64,000 nt of DNA, taken from Tethya wilhelma (Eukaryota; Porifera; Demospongiae; Tethyida; Tethyidae). The DNA lies in assembly GCA_964030475.1 (NCBI GenBank), contig CAXIPT010000001.1:21232868-21296867 (forward strand). Reading direction: 5' to 3'. Below are positions 32,797-44,600 of the stretch, piece by piece. Below the pieces are notes generated by a model. That model was not told the origin of the DNA, made no database searches, and worked only from the letters and a program-made list of their open reading frames with translations. The first letter of the stretch is position 1. Every line of letters begins with the position of its first letter. Both the position numbers and the translations under genes were made by a program.

Positions 32797-35700
32797 ATGG
32801 CATCAAGCAGCAAACCAGACACAAACGATTTGAGTCACTTAGACGATGAACAGCCGCGATCTAAACTCGCTGACCGACCAAATACCACAAAGGGAGACGC
32901 TACGGACGATGATGACGAGTTTGCATCGCTCTCTGGAGAGCTAGAGCCCGGTTTGGACAACATCTTACACCAGAACTCCCTCAAGTGGATATTCGTTGGA
33001 GGAAAGGGAGGAGTGGGGAAGACCACGTGTAGGTTAGTTGGTGAAATTATACAGCCTATCTATTGATGGGTACTTTTAATCTATAGTGCAGACCATGTAG
33101 GCCACAGTTCATTAGTTATGTAGTGACTTGTTTGACTGCCTGGGGCAGTGAGAAAAGGGGGATTACCAGAAATCAAAGTCCATCTGGTTTGGGAATGCTT
33201 GTAGAAAAAATTCTAAATTAATTCCTCTTTTTTCTAAATATCCAACCAATTTCAAAATTTCAAACACCATTGGAAATGCTCCCCATTCTTTGATTGCTTT
33301 TCCAGCTTCCTACCCCTTACCAGTCAAAAGTTCGCTATTAATTTTTGTCCCATAAAAAAAGTATTGTATGAATCTCATTATTTCACTTCTGGCAGCTTTC
33401 TCAAACCAGACAGACTTTAAAAGGAGTCTGGTGTGATAGATTTATCCCCAGGTTGGGCATATATTTTTTGTTTGTTTGTTTGTCTTTTGTAGTTGCAGTT
33501 TAGCCTCCATTCTCTCGAGACATAGAGAGAGTGTGCTGCTCATATCTACCGATCCTGCTCACAACATCTCTGATGCATTCGACCAAAAGTTCTCCAAGTA
33601 CCCGACAAAAGTCAAAGGATTCCACAACCTCTATGCTATGGTGAGTATACCCAAGATGTTCAAGTTTCTTGACAGCAGCACTGCTATTGAAGACCCATAA
33701 TCATACAGAGATGGCCATTTCTGAATCAATGTATTTACTGTACAAGCTGTCATGCCATAGATACAGCTATTGTTATTAGTTTTTGAGATTAATGGTAAAA
33801 GTTGTCAGAATGCTTATATTGCATACAGAGATGCTGATATAATGTATCGTGGATAATATTATCCTTGCTAATATTCTCTGTGTACTGCAGGAAATTGATC
33901 CAGCTGTGATGGACGCTGATGAGATTCAAAATGATGAGCTAGGACAAAATCCTTGTAAGCCTGTACTGTAACAGTACACGTATAGCTATAGATGAATGCA
34001 CATGTGTAGGGTTTACCAATAGCCAAGTTTCTAGGCCTTTCCCTCTTTCTAAATACCTACCTATTGAGAGGGAAAATACTCGGAATAAAGCTATAAGAAT
34101 AATTAATACTCCCATGTTGCGCATTCTATTCCAGCTAAAAGCCTGGAGTGTATAGAGTCTGAGTAGATAGACATTGTTGTGATGCTAAGTACTTTATATC
34201 TCTTGGTTTCTGCAGCTGGTCTGAGTGGGCTGGCAAAGGAGTTGCTCTCTGATTTTGCTGACTCTCTACCTGGTATTGATGAGGCTAAAGGATTCATGCA
34301 AGTCATGAGGTTAGTTCAATCTGTAGCCTTCCAATACTAGTGTTTCACCTGTTATTTTTGGTGTGTGTGTGTGTGTGTGTTTATGTGTGTTCTGTAGTTT
34401 AGTGAAGGAGCTCCAGTTCTCTGTGGTGGTGTTTGACACCGCCCCCACAGGCCACACCCTCAGGTTCCTCTCAATGCCTAGTCTCTTTGAGAAAGGCTTG
34501 GGGAAAATGACTCAACTTAAATCCCAGTTTGGATCTATTTTTGATCAGGTACAAATTGCACAGAATTGAACATACCCTATAGCACAAAGTATTTGGTGAA
34601 AACAAAATTTGCGGGATTGTCATAAATTTCACAATTGGTGGATTTTATTTTGGCGGTAATGCATGCAGCAATATATGTATTCCATACATGCTGCACAAAA
34701 ATGACTGTATGGCCAATTTTTTTAAAATCCGCCAAATTTTTTGTGCTATATGGTGTGTAGTTTTTCGTACTACAATACATATGTGTCAGTAGGCTTGAGC
34801 CAAGTGCTATTGTTATGTAGTCTTCTGTGTCAGGAGAGTCTAGCACCATAGGCTAGATTCCCTGTAGTGGTGTGACTCGATTGCATCCATGAGTGTTTTC
34901 TTTCTGTACAGTTGTTGCCAGCAATAGGAGTCAGTGACCAGGGCAGTGCTAGAGCTCAAATGATGGAGTCTTTGCCTGTCATCAAACAAATCAATGAAGA
35001 ATTTAGAGACCCTGTGAGTGATCTTCACTGCAAGTGTATCAATAACATACCCATACTCTAATATACTTACCCCATACCCTTTTACTGCATACCCTAATAC
35101 CACATACCCTTACCTATATCCTCTGCATACCCTTACTAAGTCTTCATACCCATACCCTTACCTCAATACCCTTAAGGGTATGTGGTGTACCCCATACCCT
35201 TATACCACACATCTGTACCACACAGTCGTTTCGCGAGCGTACCGGAAGTCCAATAGTCCCCATACAAATTTATTTGCATGGGAAGTAAAAAAATGGCACC
35301 AACTCAGCTAGCTAATTAGATATTCAAGGCAAAATTTTTGCCTCCAAGATTCAGCTGTGGATACAAACGTAGTTTGTACTGAAATTAGTGCCCTTTAGTT
35401 ACTCATCTTCAAGGTTTATATAAACTAGACTTGAATTCTAGTGATTTAGGAAGCCTCAATGACAACCTACCTACAGCAACAAAACCCGTGGAGAAAAATT
35501 TTCTGACCAAGCTGTTGACACAGTTTCTCTTGTACTAAGAATAGATGTGCTGTAGAATCTTTTTTTGCAGTCTTGACTTGTTCCCATGGAAAGGAGCCAT
35601 GCAATAAATGGTCCAAAATTTCCGTATCACAATGTACTGAAATAGGTAAGGGTCGTTACAAAACTTGTTGAATTATTAAAAGTTATTCATAAAACACCAG

Positions 35701-36409
35701 TGCAATCATTGTGCAATAAACAATTGACCTACAAAATATCAATACTGTGTTGCAGAATGAACATAATAGTGCTGCATATAAAGAAATGTATATTAATCTT
35801 GGTGAAGCTGTTTTCAGCGAAGAAAACATCACAGATTTGCTTACATGAATCAATAAATGAGCATTTTTCTTACAATAATCCATACATAGATACAAAGACT
35901 TGGTGGAGAAATTTTTTCAGACAAACATTAGGCTCCCAGTTTTCATAAGCAGATGCATGGGTAGCTGCTTAACAATATACTCAAGTTCTATCTTGTTCTC
36001 AAGATTTTCATGGATGCAAGAGCTAGACTAATACTACTACTCTTAGGCTAGGGTTACTCACAAAAAGTTCAACAGGCATGCAAAAAAATATAGTGCACAT
36101 AGTATGGGCTTTTTATCACTCTACGTGTTGAAAAACAATACCTGTAACGTTCAATGTAGTTCCCTGGCTTTCTCTGCTCTAGAAATAGCGTAAGGAATGC
36201 TTTTGGGACACTACTTGACAGTTGCCATTTTAGCTCGATTTCCCTACAAAAATGACGTAATGCTGCAAATAAAATTGCGCGAATTTAACGCTGGCGAAAC
36301 GACTGCACATACCTACATGTATGCCTATGTAGAGGAATGAAGTAAGAATTGTGACTAAAACAGTTTTACTGACAACTATAGCATGTAAAACACTCACTCA
36401 CACACACAT

Positions 36410-36460
<51 letters not shown>

Positions 36461-37365
36461 AAAAAGCCACATTTATTTGTGTGTGTATAGCAGAGTTTCT
36501 TTCACTCTATGAGACAGAGAGACTGGTGCAAGAGCTAACCAAACTGAATATTGATGTCCACAATATTGTAGTCAACCAGCTACTAAAGCCAGAGAGAAAT
36601 GAAAAAGGTATGTACACATGAACAGTAACCAGCCACACATAATAATTGTGTTTCCAGCAGATTTGTTGAGCATGCCTGACATTATAGCCATATACACAGT
36701 ATCTCATACAATACAAGCATACAGACAAAATGATTATTGTTAATCATATCACCCTCCATCACTGGCACAATATTGTCACTAAGTTTGTTCTCAAAAGTTA
36801 TTTTGCATGTTTCAGTATCACATTTCTCATGTAATTTCTTGACAAAATGTATTGCCTGCTCAAAGACTGTGACAATGAGTGTTTGCCTGACTAAATTTGT
36901 ATTGCTCTTATTACGTATTATCTCTATAGGTGAAATAATTTGTAAAATGTGCTCATCAAGACATAGAATTCAAGCCAAGTACCTAGAACAGGTAAATAGG
37001 TTGTTGTCCTATAGCTGGAATTTTTCGTATACTGTTCTAACATTATACAAAACTTCTACGCTATGCAATGCAAGTGGATGCTGCATCTACAAAGTGAAGT
37101 ATTTTTCGTTATCAATAAATTATTATGCAAATTTAAACATTGCACCAACGAAAATTTCTCACTATGTTATAGCTTCTTTAGTTCACTGTACATCTAGTAC
37201 TTGTTCCTACTCTGAGTTGTACTATATCAATCTCTGCTATCTCAATGACAGATTCATGATCTCTACGAAGACTTCCATATCACCGAGTGTCCATTGTTGC
37301 AAGAAGAAGTCAGAGGCAAGAACAAGGTGGAAGCATTTTCTAAACTTTTGTTACAGCAGCAATAA
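32797..37365 (+). CDS. GET3: GET3/ASNA1 ATPase of tail-anchored protein targeting
   Basis: Cytosolic dimeric ATPase that carries tail-anchored membrane proteins to the ER receptor. Nine exons: 32797-33032, 33493-33640, 33891-33954, 34216-34309, 34398-34548, 34912-35013, 36460-36607, 36930-36991, 37252-37365; 372 residues (human about 348), all GT-AG and in frame. Motifs in order: acidic N-terminus (DATDDDDEF), deviant P-loop [10 protein letters not shown] at about 68-77, [15 protein letters not shown] (switch I), [13 protein letters not shown] (switch II), [23 protein letters not shown], then the zinc motif C-x-x-C in [10 protein letters not shown] that bridges the dimer, and [20 protein letters not shown]. 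The small third exon is divergent from human. The neighbouring dead copy at 12.4 kb and the head-to-head sulfatase remnant show block duplication. Intact; very likely essential and expressed. Confidence 0.96.
33174..33419. mobile_element. MITE family B copy 1 (246 bp), GET3 intron 1
   Basis: Termini CAAAGTCCATCTGGTTTGGG and CTCAAACCAGACAGACTTT are inverted. The same family is at 61229-61469, in opposite internal orientation. Confidence 0.8.
34572..34756. mobile_element. MITE family D, short copy in GET3 intron 5
   Basis: ATACCCTATAGCACAAAG at the left and TTTTTTGTGCTATATGGTGT at the right; the interior has GGATTTTATTTTGGCGG-type and AAAATCCGCCAAATT arms. It shares its ends with the 1.9-kb element at 44535-46444. 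Confidence 0.75.
35040..35215 (+). repeat. Degenerate CATACCCTTA minisatellite, GET3 intron 6
   Basis: About fifteen loose units around CATACCCTTAC/CATACCCTAATAC with an internal palindrome CCCTTAAGGG. Not the metazoan telomere repeat. Confidence 0.8.
35224..36307. mobile_element. ~1.1-kb TIR element filling GET3 intron 6
   Basis: Ends are ACAGTCGTTTCGCGAGCG and CGCTGGCGAAACGACTGCA, inverted, with related sub-terminal sequence CAAATTTATTTGCATGG / CTGCAAATAAAATTG. The interior encodes nothing recognisable, so it is a non-autonomous DNA element. It explains most of the 1446-bp intron. Confidence 0.65.
36390..36459. repeat. (CA)n microsatellite forming a splice acceptor
   Basis: The CA run ends CACACACAG, and the final CAG is the acceptor of GET3 exon 7 (starts 36460). 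Confidence 0.95.
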
Positions 37366-37635
37366 TTGATGTGGACACTGTCACACTGAGAACAGATCAT
37401 GCTGTATAATTGCATGCTGAGATTGAATCAACTATTTTGATCCAGGAAGATGTGCAGAGCATTAGAGTCATGTAATTATTTTATTATCATGTCTGTTAAT
37501 TAATTGTGATTCTGGGCATAATTTGCTCAAAAGTTGCCAGTTCAGTTAAGGAGGTGGTAAAGGTCGCCAGTATGTCTTGCGTGTGATCGATCGATCGCGC
37601 GCGTAGCTCCGTAAATGTAAGGCCGTACCCGTACG

Positions 37636-38411
37636 TAGGGTGTCCAACGTGAAATTTCAAGAGTGGCAAATTGAAGTCATTGCTAGTTATTTGTGTAGAC
37701 CTACTATAGATCAACTGAAGAATATATCTGGTTTGATGCAATCACGCATTGTTTTCCTTTGCGAGGCATTTTACTAAAAACACATATTCGCAAATAATGG
37801 TCACGTGACCAAAATGCCATCCTAGGTCCACTATATACATGTACAATAGCAAATTTGGTGAGGCTTGGCTGTAAGCAATGTTCTAGGACTATGTTATCTT
37901 TTTATGAGTGTTTGTAAGATTCTTACTGCTTGTGACAAATGCGGCAATAGCACGCGGTACGCGGTGTACGTGCATGCGTACGTACGCGTACTAAATTCTG
38001 GTCACGTGACTATTATTTTGCGAATTTGTGTTTTATTGAAACGCCTAGTGAAGGAAAACAATGCATGATTACATCAAACCATATGTGAGGGGGCACAGGA
38101 AAAGGGACCTATAGCACCAAATCATCAAAATTGGGATTTCACCATTTTCAAAATCTATAGGGTATGGTAAAACCTTGTTATCAATTTCTTACTCAGTCAT
38201 GCAATTGCACTTTGTACTATGACTTAACCACAACAGTTTATAATGCTACACTAAATTTGGCCATTGTCAAAACTGTAACATTTTTACTATAGGTCCCTTT
38301 TCCTATGCCCCCTCACATATATATTTTTCAGTTGACCTATAGTAGGTCTACACAAATAACTAGCAATGACTTCAATTTGCTACTCTTGAAATTTGACGTT
38401 GGACACCCTAT
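37636..38411. mobile_element. Nested foldback elements, family M with two inner elements
   Basis: Outer arms 37636-37725 and 38325-38411 are complementary (TAGGGTGTCCAACGTGAAAT / AATTTGACGTTGGACACCCT). Inside lie two further foldbacks: 37740-38070 (GCATTGTTTTCCTTTGCGAG / AAGGAAAACAATGCATGA) and 38081-38322 (GAGGGGGCACAGGAAAAGGG / CCCTTTTCCTATGCCCCCTC). No coding capacity. Confidence 0.85.
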
Positions 38412-38419
38412 AGGCCTAC

Positions 38420-38697
38420 CGTACGTAGATCGTGTGTACGTGCAGCGGCGCGCGTGCCTCATACTTCGGGGGGGGGTTGGGCTACGTAAGACGTACAATG
38501 TCATACATTTTCAGTTATTTAAGGAGAGAGATTTACACAACTATAGCTAGTTTACGCGTACAACTGTTGAACAGAGAACTCTCGACATTATATGAGTACG
38601 CCGAGCTGTGCGCGCCAGAGCCTAGACTGTCATTGGCCACTAGCTGAAGTTCAAAACTAAGTTTTGTCACAAAAGCTCAGTACAGCAATCTTAAACG
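38420..38697 (+). promoter_or_regulatory. GC-rich 5' region of the dual kinase gene
   Basis: Unusually CpG-rich for this window (GCAGCGGCGCGCGTGCC, run of ten G near 38467), ending at the double ATG ACGATGGATG at 38698. Likely promoter and 5' UTR; no TATA box in the expected place. Confidence 0.4.
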
Positions 38698-41600
38698 ATG
38701 GATGCCATTCCATCTGATATGATGTTGAAAGAAGTGAAGTATACGGGAAAATTTCTTGGCAAAGGCGCTTTTGGAGCAGTTGAGGAAGTAAAAATCTCAG
38801 GGGCTATATGTGCATGTAAGACACTGCACAATATTCTTATTCATCACGAAAACCAACTATCTGGAGATTCTCAAATCAGCAAAAAGTTCAAAATTGAATG
38901 TCAACTGATGTCAACCATTCGTCACCCAAACATTGTGCAGTTTTTCGGTTTTTGTAAACATCCAAGAAGCGAAATTCCTGCTTTAGTGATGGAACAACTT
39001 GCTTGCAGTTTGGATGATCTTCTCACAAGAGCTGAAAATGAAGAGCAAACCATTCCCTTATCACTCAAGATGTCGATTCTCACTGACACACTGAGAGGCC
39101 TTGCATATCTTCACAGTCACGACCCGTGTGTTGTTCATCGTGACCTCACTGCACGAAATGTCCTTCTTACTTCATCTATGGATGCAAAAATTGCTGACTT
39201 TGGAAATGCACTTGTGATAGATGAAGAAACGCTCTACAAAAAATTGAGTACTCTGCCTGGTGCTTCCGTCTACATGCCTCCTGAAGCTTATCCAGGAAGC
39301 AGCTACTCTCTTGAACAGAGCACAAAAGTTGACATATTTTCATTTGGGCACCTTGCTCTGTATACTATCATTCAAGAGTTTCCTATGAATCTGTTGCCGC
39401 AGACATATTATAGGAGTGTACCCAGGAAGCATCTAGAAGCTCGATCCGAGATCGATAGAAGAGAACTTTACATTGAAAAGCTTTATCAAGAAGTTGGAAA
39501 GGATCATCTCATTTCGAAGATTGTCCAAGCATGCCTGGACAACTCACCAGAAGAAAGACCGAAAGCTAAAGATATGCTTAGTACAATTATTTTGTCTGCT
39601 CCTGAAGGTGAAATATTAATGAGTCATGACTACACAAATATTTATCACTCCAAGTTTGGAAGCTCACAACTCATTCAACAAATCAAAAGTGTCCAAGTAT
39701 ATGATGGTAGCAAAGCAGCCAAAAAATCCATATCTACCCAAAGGTCTATCTCTGGATCCATTAGTAGTACAAGTTCCACCTTTGCTCAGTCTGGAGATGC
39801 TGATAAATGGAAAATGGGAAGTTTCAAGGTACACCAATAATATGTTATGACGCTGAGACTGTATGACATTCATAATCTATGGATGCTTTACTGAATACAA
39901 TACCATTATTATAATATTATTATTGTATCCTTTTAGAATGACATGTCTGGTCAGTTGGAGCTTGTAAAGGTTTCAAAGTCAAATAAGAAGTCAACTCGGC
40001 AAAAGCCTAAGAAGTACACTTTTGAAATAGTTGAAGACACCTTGTCCTACTACGATAAGCCGGCAAGTTCCGTGATTACAATTGTTCCCACACTACATAA
40101 TAATAATAATAATATATATGTTTTCATCATAAACAACACCACTGTAAGTATTACTAATAATTACTAAGTTTATCATGATGATTCATGATTATTAAAATTT
40201 AATTTTTACAGAAACCAAAAGGTGAAATAAAACTGGTTGATATAGAAAGAGTGAGTGTGCCGCAGAGCCTACCTGATTATCGATTTGAAGTGGTCTGTAA
40301 AGGATCTGGAAAGGATTTGACTACCTACCAACTCAGCGCTCAATCAGAAGTATGTAAAATTTCAACCTATAGATGATTATATAATTAATACCTCCTAGGA
40401 ATCCTGGTAATACCATAAGTTAGTCAACCCTGAATCAGACTCATTGTATTTCTAACAATAATGCATAATAGTGACAATAAGTCTATACAATGGTCATACA
40501 TGCGTGCGTGCTCATGACTGTATTATTATTAGATGATTCATGAGATCTAGAATGAATATTATTTTTTTTAGGAAGAAAGGACTGACTGGCTTCAAGCAAT
40601 ACGTAGTCGAATTCCAACTACGTATACTGAAGAGTATGATGATGTTCTGAATTTTGGAAGTTCTTGTAAAGATGACTACCGTTTCAACCTGGCAACTGGT
40701 GAATCAAAGCAGCAAAAACGTGCTAGTGTACCTACATATGAAGATATGTCACCCAATATAGCCTACAATGTCGACATACAGATGATCAGATCCAGACATG
40801 TTTCTAAGTCTGTCAAACAATTTGCAAACAGACCAACTCACAGAGCTGAAGTTACTAATCCTTTCACTAAGTCTCAGAGCTCATTAACATTGTTAAAACC
40901 TCACGATTATGAAATGGTTGATGAACCAACCAATGTGTCAATAAAAACTGGTAGACAGGCTGACCGCCAAAGGAAATTTGCGACCTCAAAATTAGAAGTA
41001 ATGAGACACGGTTTTGTGACTACTGACAGATTTGATAACCAGCGACAAAGCTGGCATGAGAATCCAAGTGGATCTGCCAGCAACTTACCAAGACTTGGTC
41101 ATCAGAGATCATCATCTCTAGAATATGAGCTACCAACACCAATGAGGCTTGCACATGACGACAATGTAACCCAGTACAAGGGTTACTGTACCTCAGCTGA
41201 TCAAATACCTGTAGAGAATTCGAAAATAGCACAAAGAAGAGGTTAGTTTCAATTATTGCTTATAATTAATAATAATCTAACTGCTGCAGTGCGTATGCAT
41301 GCATGCATGGCTAAAGATGGTTGCATGTTCCTCACCATGTATGCATGATTATTTTATGCAGCTATGCTGGAGGCTGCAGCTGGCTACAAACAAAAGTCTT
41401 TTTCAACACAAAGGTATATGTGTACTTATACTGACCATTAATGTTGTATACTAATAATTAACAGGCTTCAGAACTTAATATTAACTCATAGCAGTCAAGC
41501 TTAAGACAATCAATATGCACACATTCAATTTGTGGACAAATGTTTTTTTGTATATGCATGCATGGTTTTCGGTACAACTTCACAATGGTTATGGTAACTG

Positions 41601-44600
41601 CATATAATAATACAGATTAGTACCAGGAACCAGAAAGGTGTCACAAGGTGAACAAGCATGTCACCATCAGCTACAAGTTCAACTAAGCTCAGGTAATTAA
41701 ACTTTTATGCATACACCATGACCATTATTATTTAATTGTCAGCATGATGCAGTGTACATCAGAAAATAATAATAGCTGCAACATGTCTTTAGAATCATGA
41801 TATCATACGTACGGTAGTGTGTATAGTAGGAATGGGCCGACTGTCCCATAGACACAATACAAAATGTTGGTCACTATAAAAATCTAGTCAAACAAAATCA
41901 AACTTTCAAAGATGCTCAGAGGCTCTCACTGACAGATTACCATATGTGCCCATTGTCCCATAGGCATAAATTATACAAAATGTTGGTCACTATAAAAATC
42001 TAGTCAAACAAAACTAAACCTTAAGTTGCTGCTCAGAGGCTCTCACTGACAGATTACCAACTGCATGCAAGGCCTAAAACTCACAAAAACTTTCCTTAGG
42101 CACTCGTAGAGAGTGCTAGTGAGAAGCAACCATGCATGCATAGTGCCATTTTGTTCTCTTGCCTGGCAGTGCATACGTGCCAGTTTATGTTACCTGCATG
42201 TCTGTTATACTTTACTCCACTTCTTAGCCAACTGATTAGTAGAAAATAGATCGAAATTTGAACCAATGCAATAATAAGCTATGGTAAACTATTGTATTAT
42301 CATTGTGCACAGTTTATGACACTGATGAGGATCCATATGAGGAATCAAGAATAAAATCAAGTAGTCGTGTGCCGAAGTTGAGACGTGCCTTGTTCCAATA
42401 CTTTTTATCCCACTGCCCATTCCTACACCACTTATATTTTTACTACTTGTTATTATTATAATTGTATTTGATCACTGCATAGTAAATATTGGTAACTGTT
42501 GTAAATTTTAATGAAATGCTCGATATCTATTATTAATAGAGGTCAAGAATACCAAAGCTGGTCGGCATCAGCATCATGGTAGCCTCGTCACCAGTCCCAA
42601 ACCAGGTCAATTTACAGATGGTCATGATCCACTGTCGTTACTTCAAGAGCAAGCATCTAATGTGTATTTACATAGATCACAACTGTCTGATCTTGAAGAG
42701 ATTGGTTCTGGTAAGCGGCTTACAGGCTTAAAGGCTTAAATTGAAACTGAACTAGCTCTAAAGTGCTTAAATAAACAAACACTTTACATGACATTGTGTG
42801 TAGCATGTGTACTACACACTAATGCACACACAGGCTTGAGGCTTTTAATTGCATGATCGAGTTAATCAAACTTATTATAATTTTCATTGAATTATATTAT
42901 ATAATTTGCTCAGTGACTGGACAGCTAGTGGGCACTGATAATCAGTAACCCATAAACTCAATTAGTATGAATGTATGCATGTGTCCATGATATCTATAGC
43001 TGTAATAATATATATGCACACAAAAACAGGATATTTTGGTCGAGTCTACAAAGCTAACTTTAGAAAAGACACACAACTCTCATCAATAAGGGATCATGAC
43101 CAGACTGGCTATTCATTTATTAAAGTAGCTGTTAAAGAGATCAAGGAGTACAAATCAGTGCAAGAAAGAGAAAATTTCATCAAAGAGATGAATGTGATGA
43201 AGGAAATGACACACCCCAATATCATCCAGCTCTACGGAATAGTCCAAGAAGGTTTGTCTGGGCTGGTATACAGTATTGTACATTAAACCGGTTTGATTTT
43301 ATGTAGATCCTCCTAGGTTAGTTCTTGAGTTTTTACCAAAAGGAAACTTGAAGGATTATCTGACTGTAAGTGTTACAATTCATTAAAGTGACGTGCATGC
43401 TGTTATAATACTTTTCAGTTTACTTTAATTTTAATTTTCAATATGGAAATGATTAACACACATAACAATAATAATTATATAATAATAATAATAATAAATT
43501 ATGATTCAACACTCCTGTAAACTTAATTATATAACTTAACACTTTTGTTATATTTTTATTAGAAAAATAAGAGCCCAGTTGAGAAACTGTGTAAATACAT
43601 GTTGGATGTTTCAATGGGAATGGAATACCTCCAAGGAAAAGGACTTGTTCATCGGGTATGAATTTTATGCTTGCAGGATAATATAATATATATATATTAT
43701 ACAAGGAGTGGGGCTCACTTCGCTCGCCCACTCCTTGTTTATGTATATTAACAGTTACATTAATAGTAAACATAGATAAAATTGATGAGCATTATTATAA
43801 TTATTCTTATGCTATAATATCCTGCAATCAGTTGGCTTAGGACAACCTTTGCAGTTGAAGCAACACACAACAATCACTATAGTTTATGTAGAAACAATGT
43901 ATAAAGTTTTTAATATGAACATAAATACTGGCATTGCAAGTATAAGCCATTGGAAAGAGAAGCAATGCTGCATGTGTATATGCACTGCTTTGGTAGCAGC
44001 TTTGGTAGTCCTGTTTGGTTGGCCAGCTCAGCAATTTACCTCAATACGTGACGTCACAGACGACCTTTTTCCGACTTCCGCCATTTTTGCAATCAGCTGA
44101 CAAAGAAACTCGTTATCTGGCTAGCTGTGTTTCGTGTACAGCGACAGAGAAGCAGAGTTCTAGTAGTGAGTGTTCTCACCTTGTTACGCTTCATTTGTGA
44201 AGATTGGCTCCCATAGCCCGCTTCTTTGTTGGATACAGATGCCACTGGTAAGCCTTGTCAGCGATCTCAAAAACAGCTAGCCATACCTATATTGCTTGTT
44301 GTTTTATCCTAGGCTAGCACTGTCTAAGCTAGCTTTCTAGACACTCTTTTCCTAGCTTGTGTTCTCCACAATCCAGAAAAAAAGCAGCTTTTAGTTCTAG
44401 GTCACATCACTTCCGGTGACCCTCCGTAACACACGGACGGACGGACGGACGGACGGACACACGGACGGACAAAACTTTGCTTATAATATGACAGTAACTA
44501 TTAGTATGGATATTATATCCATAATTATTGTTATATACCGTATAGCACAAAATATTGGCGGGAATAAAATTTGGCGGATTTTCAAAATTTCATGATTGAC

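Noticed and set aside
35040..35215. Telomere-like CCCTAA repeats
   Set aside because: Units are CATACCCTTAC-like and irregular, not TTAGGG/CCCTAA arrays; treated as a degenerate minisatellite.
36737..37369. 210-codon open frame overlapping GET3
   Set aside because: It crosses GET3 introns 7-8 and exons 8-9 in a different frame; low-complexity intron translation.
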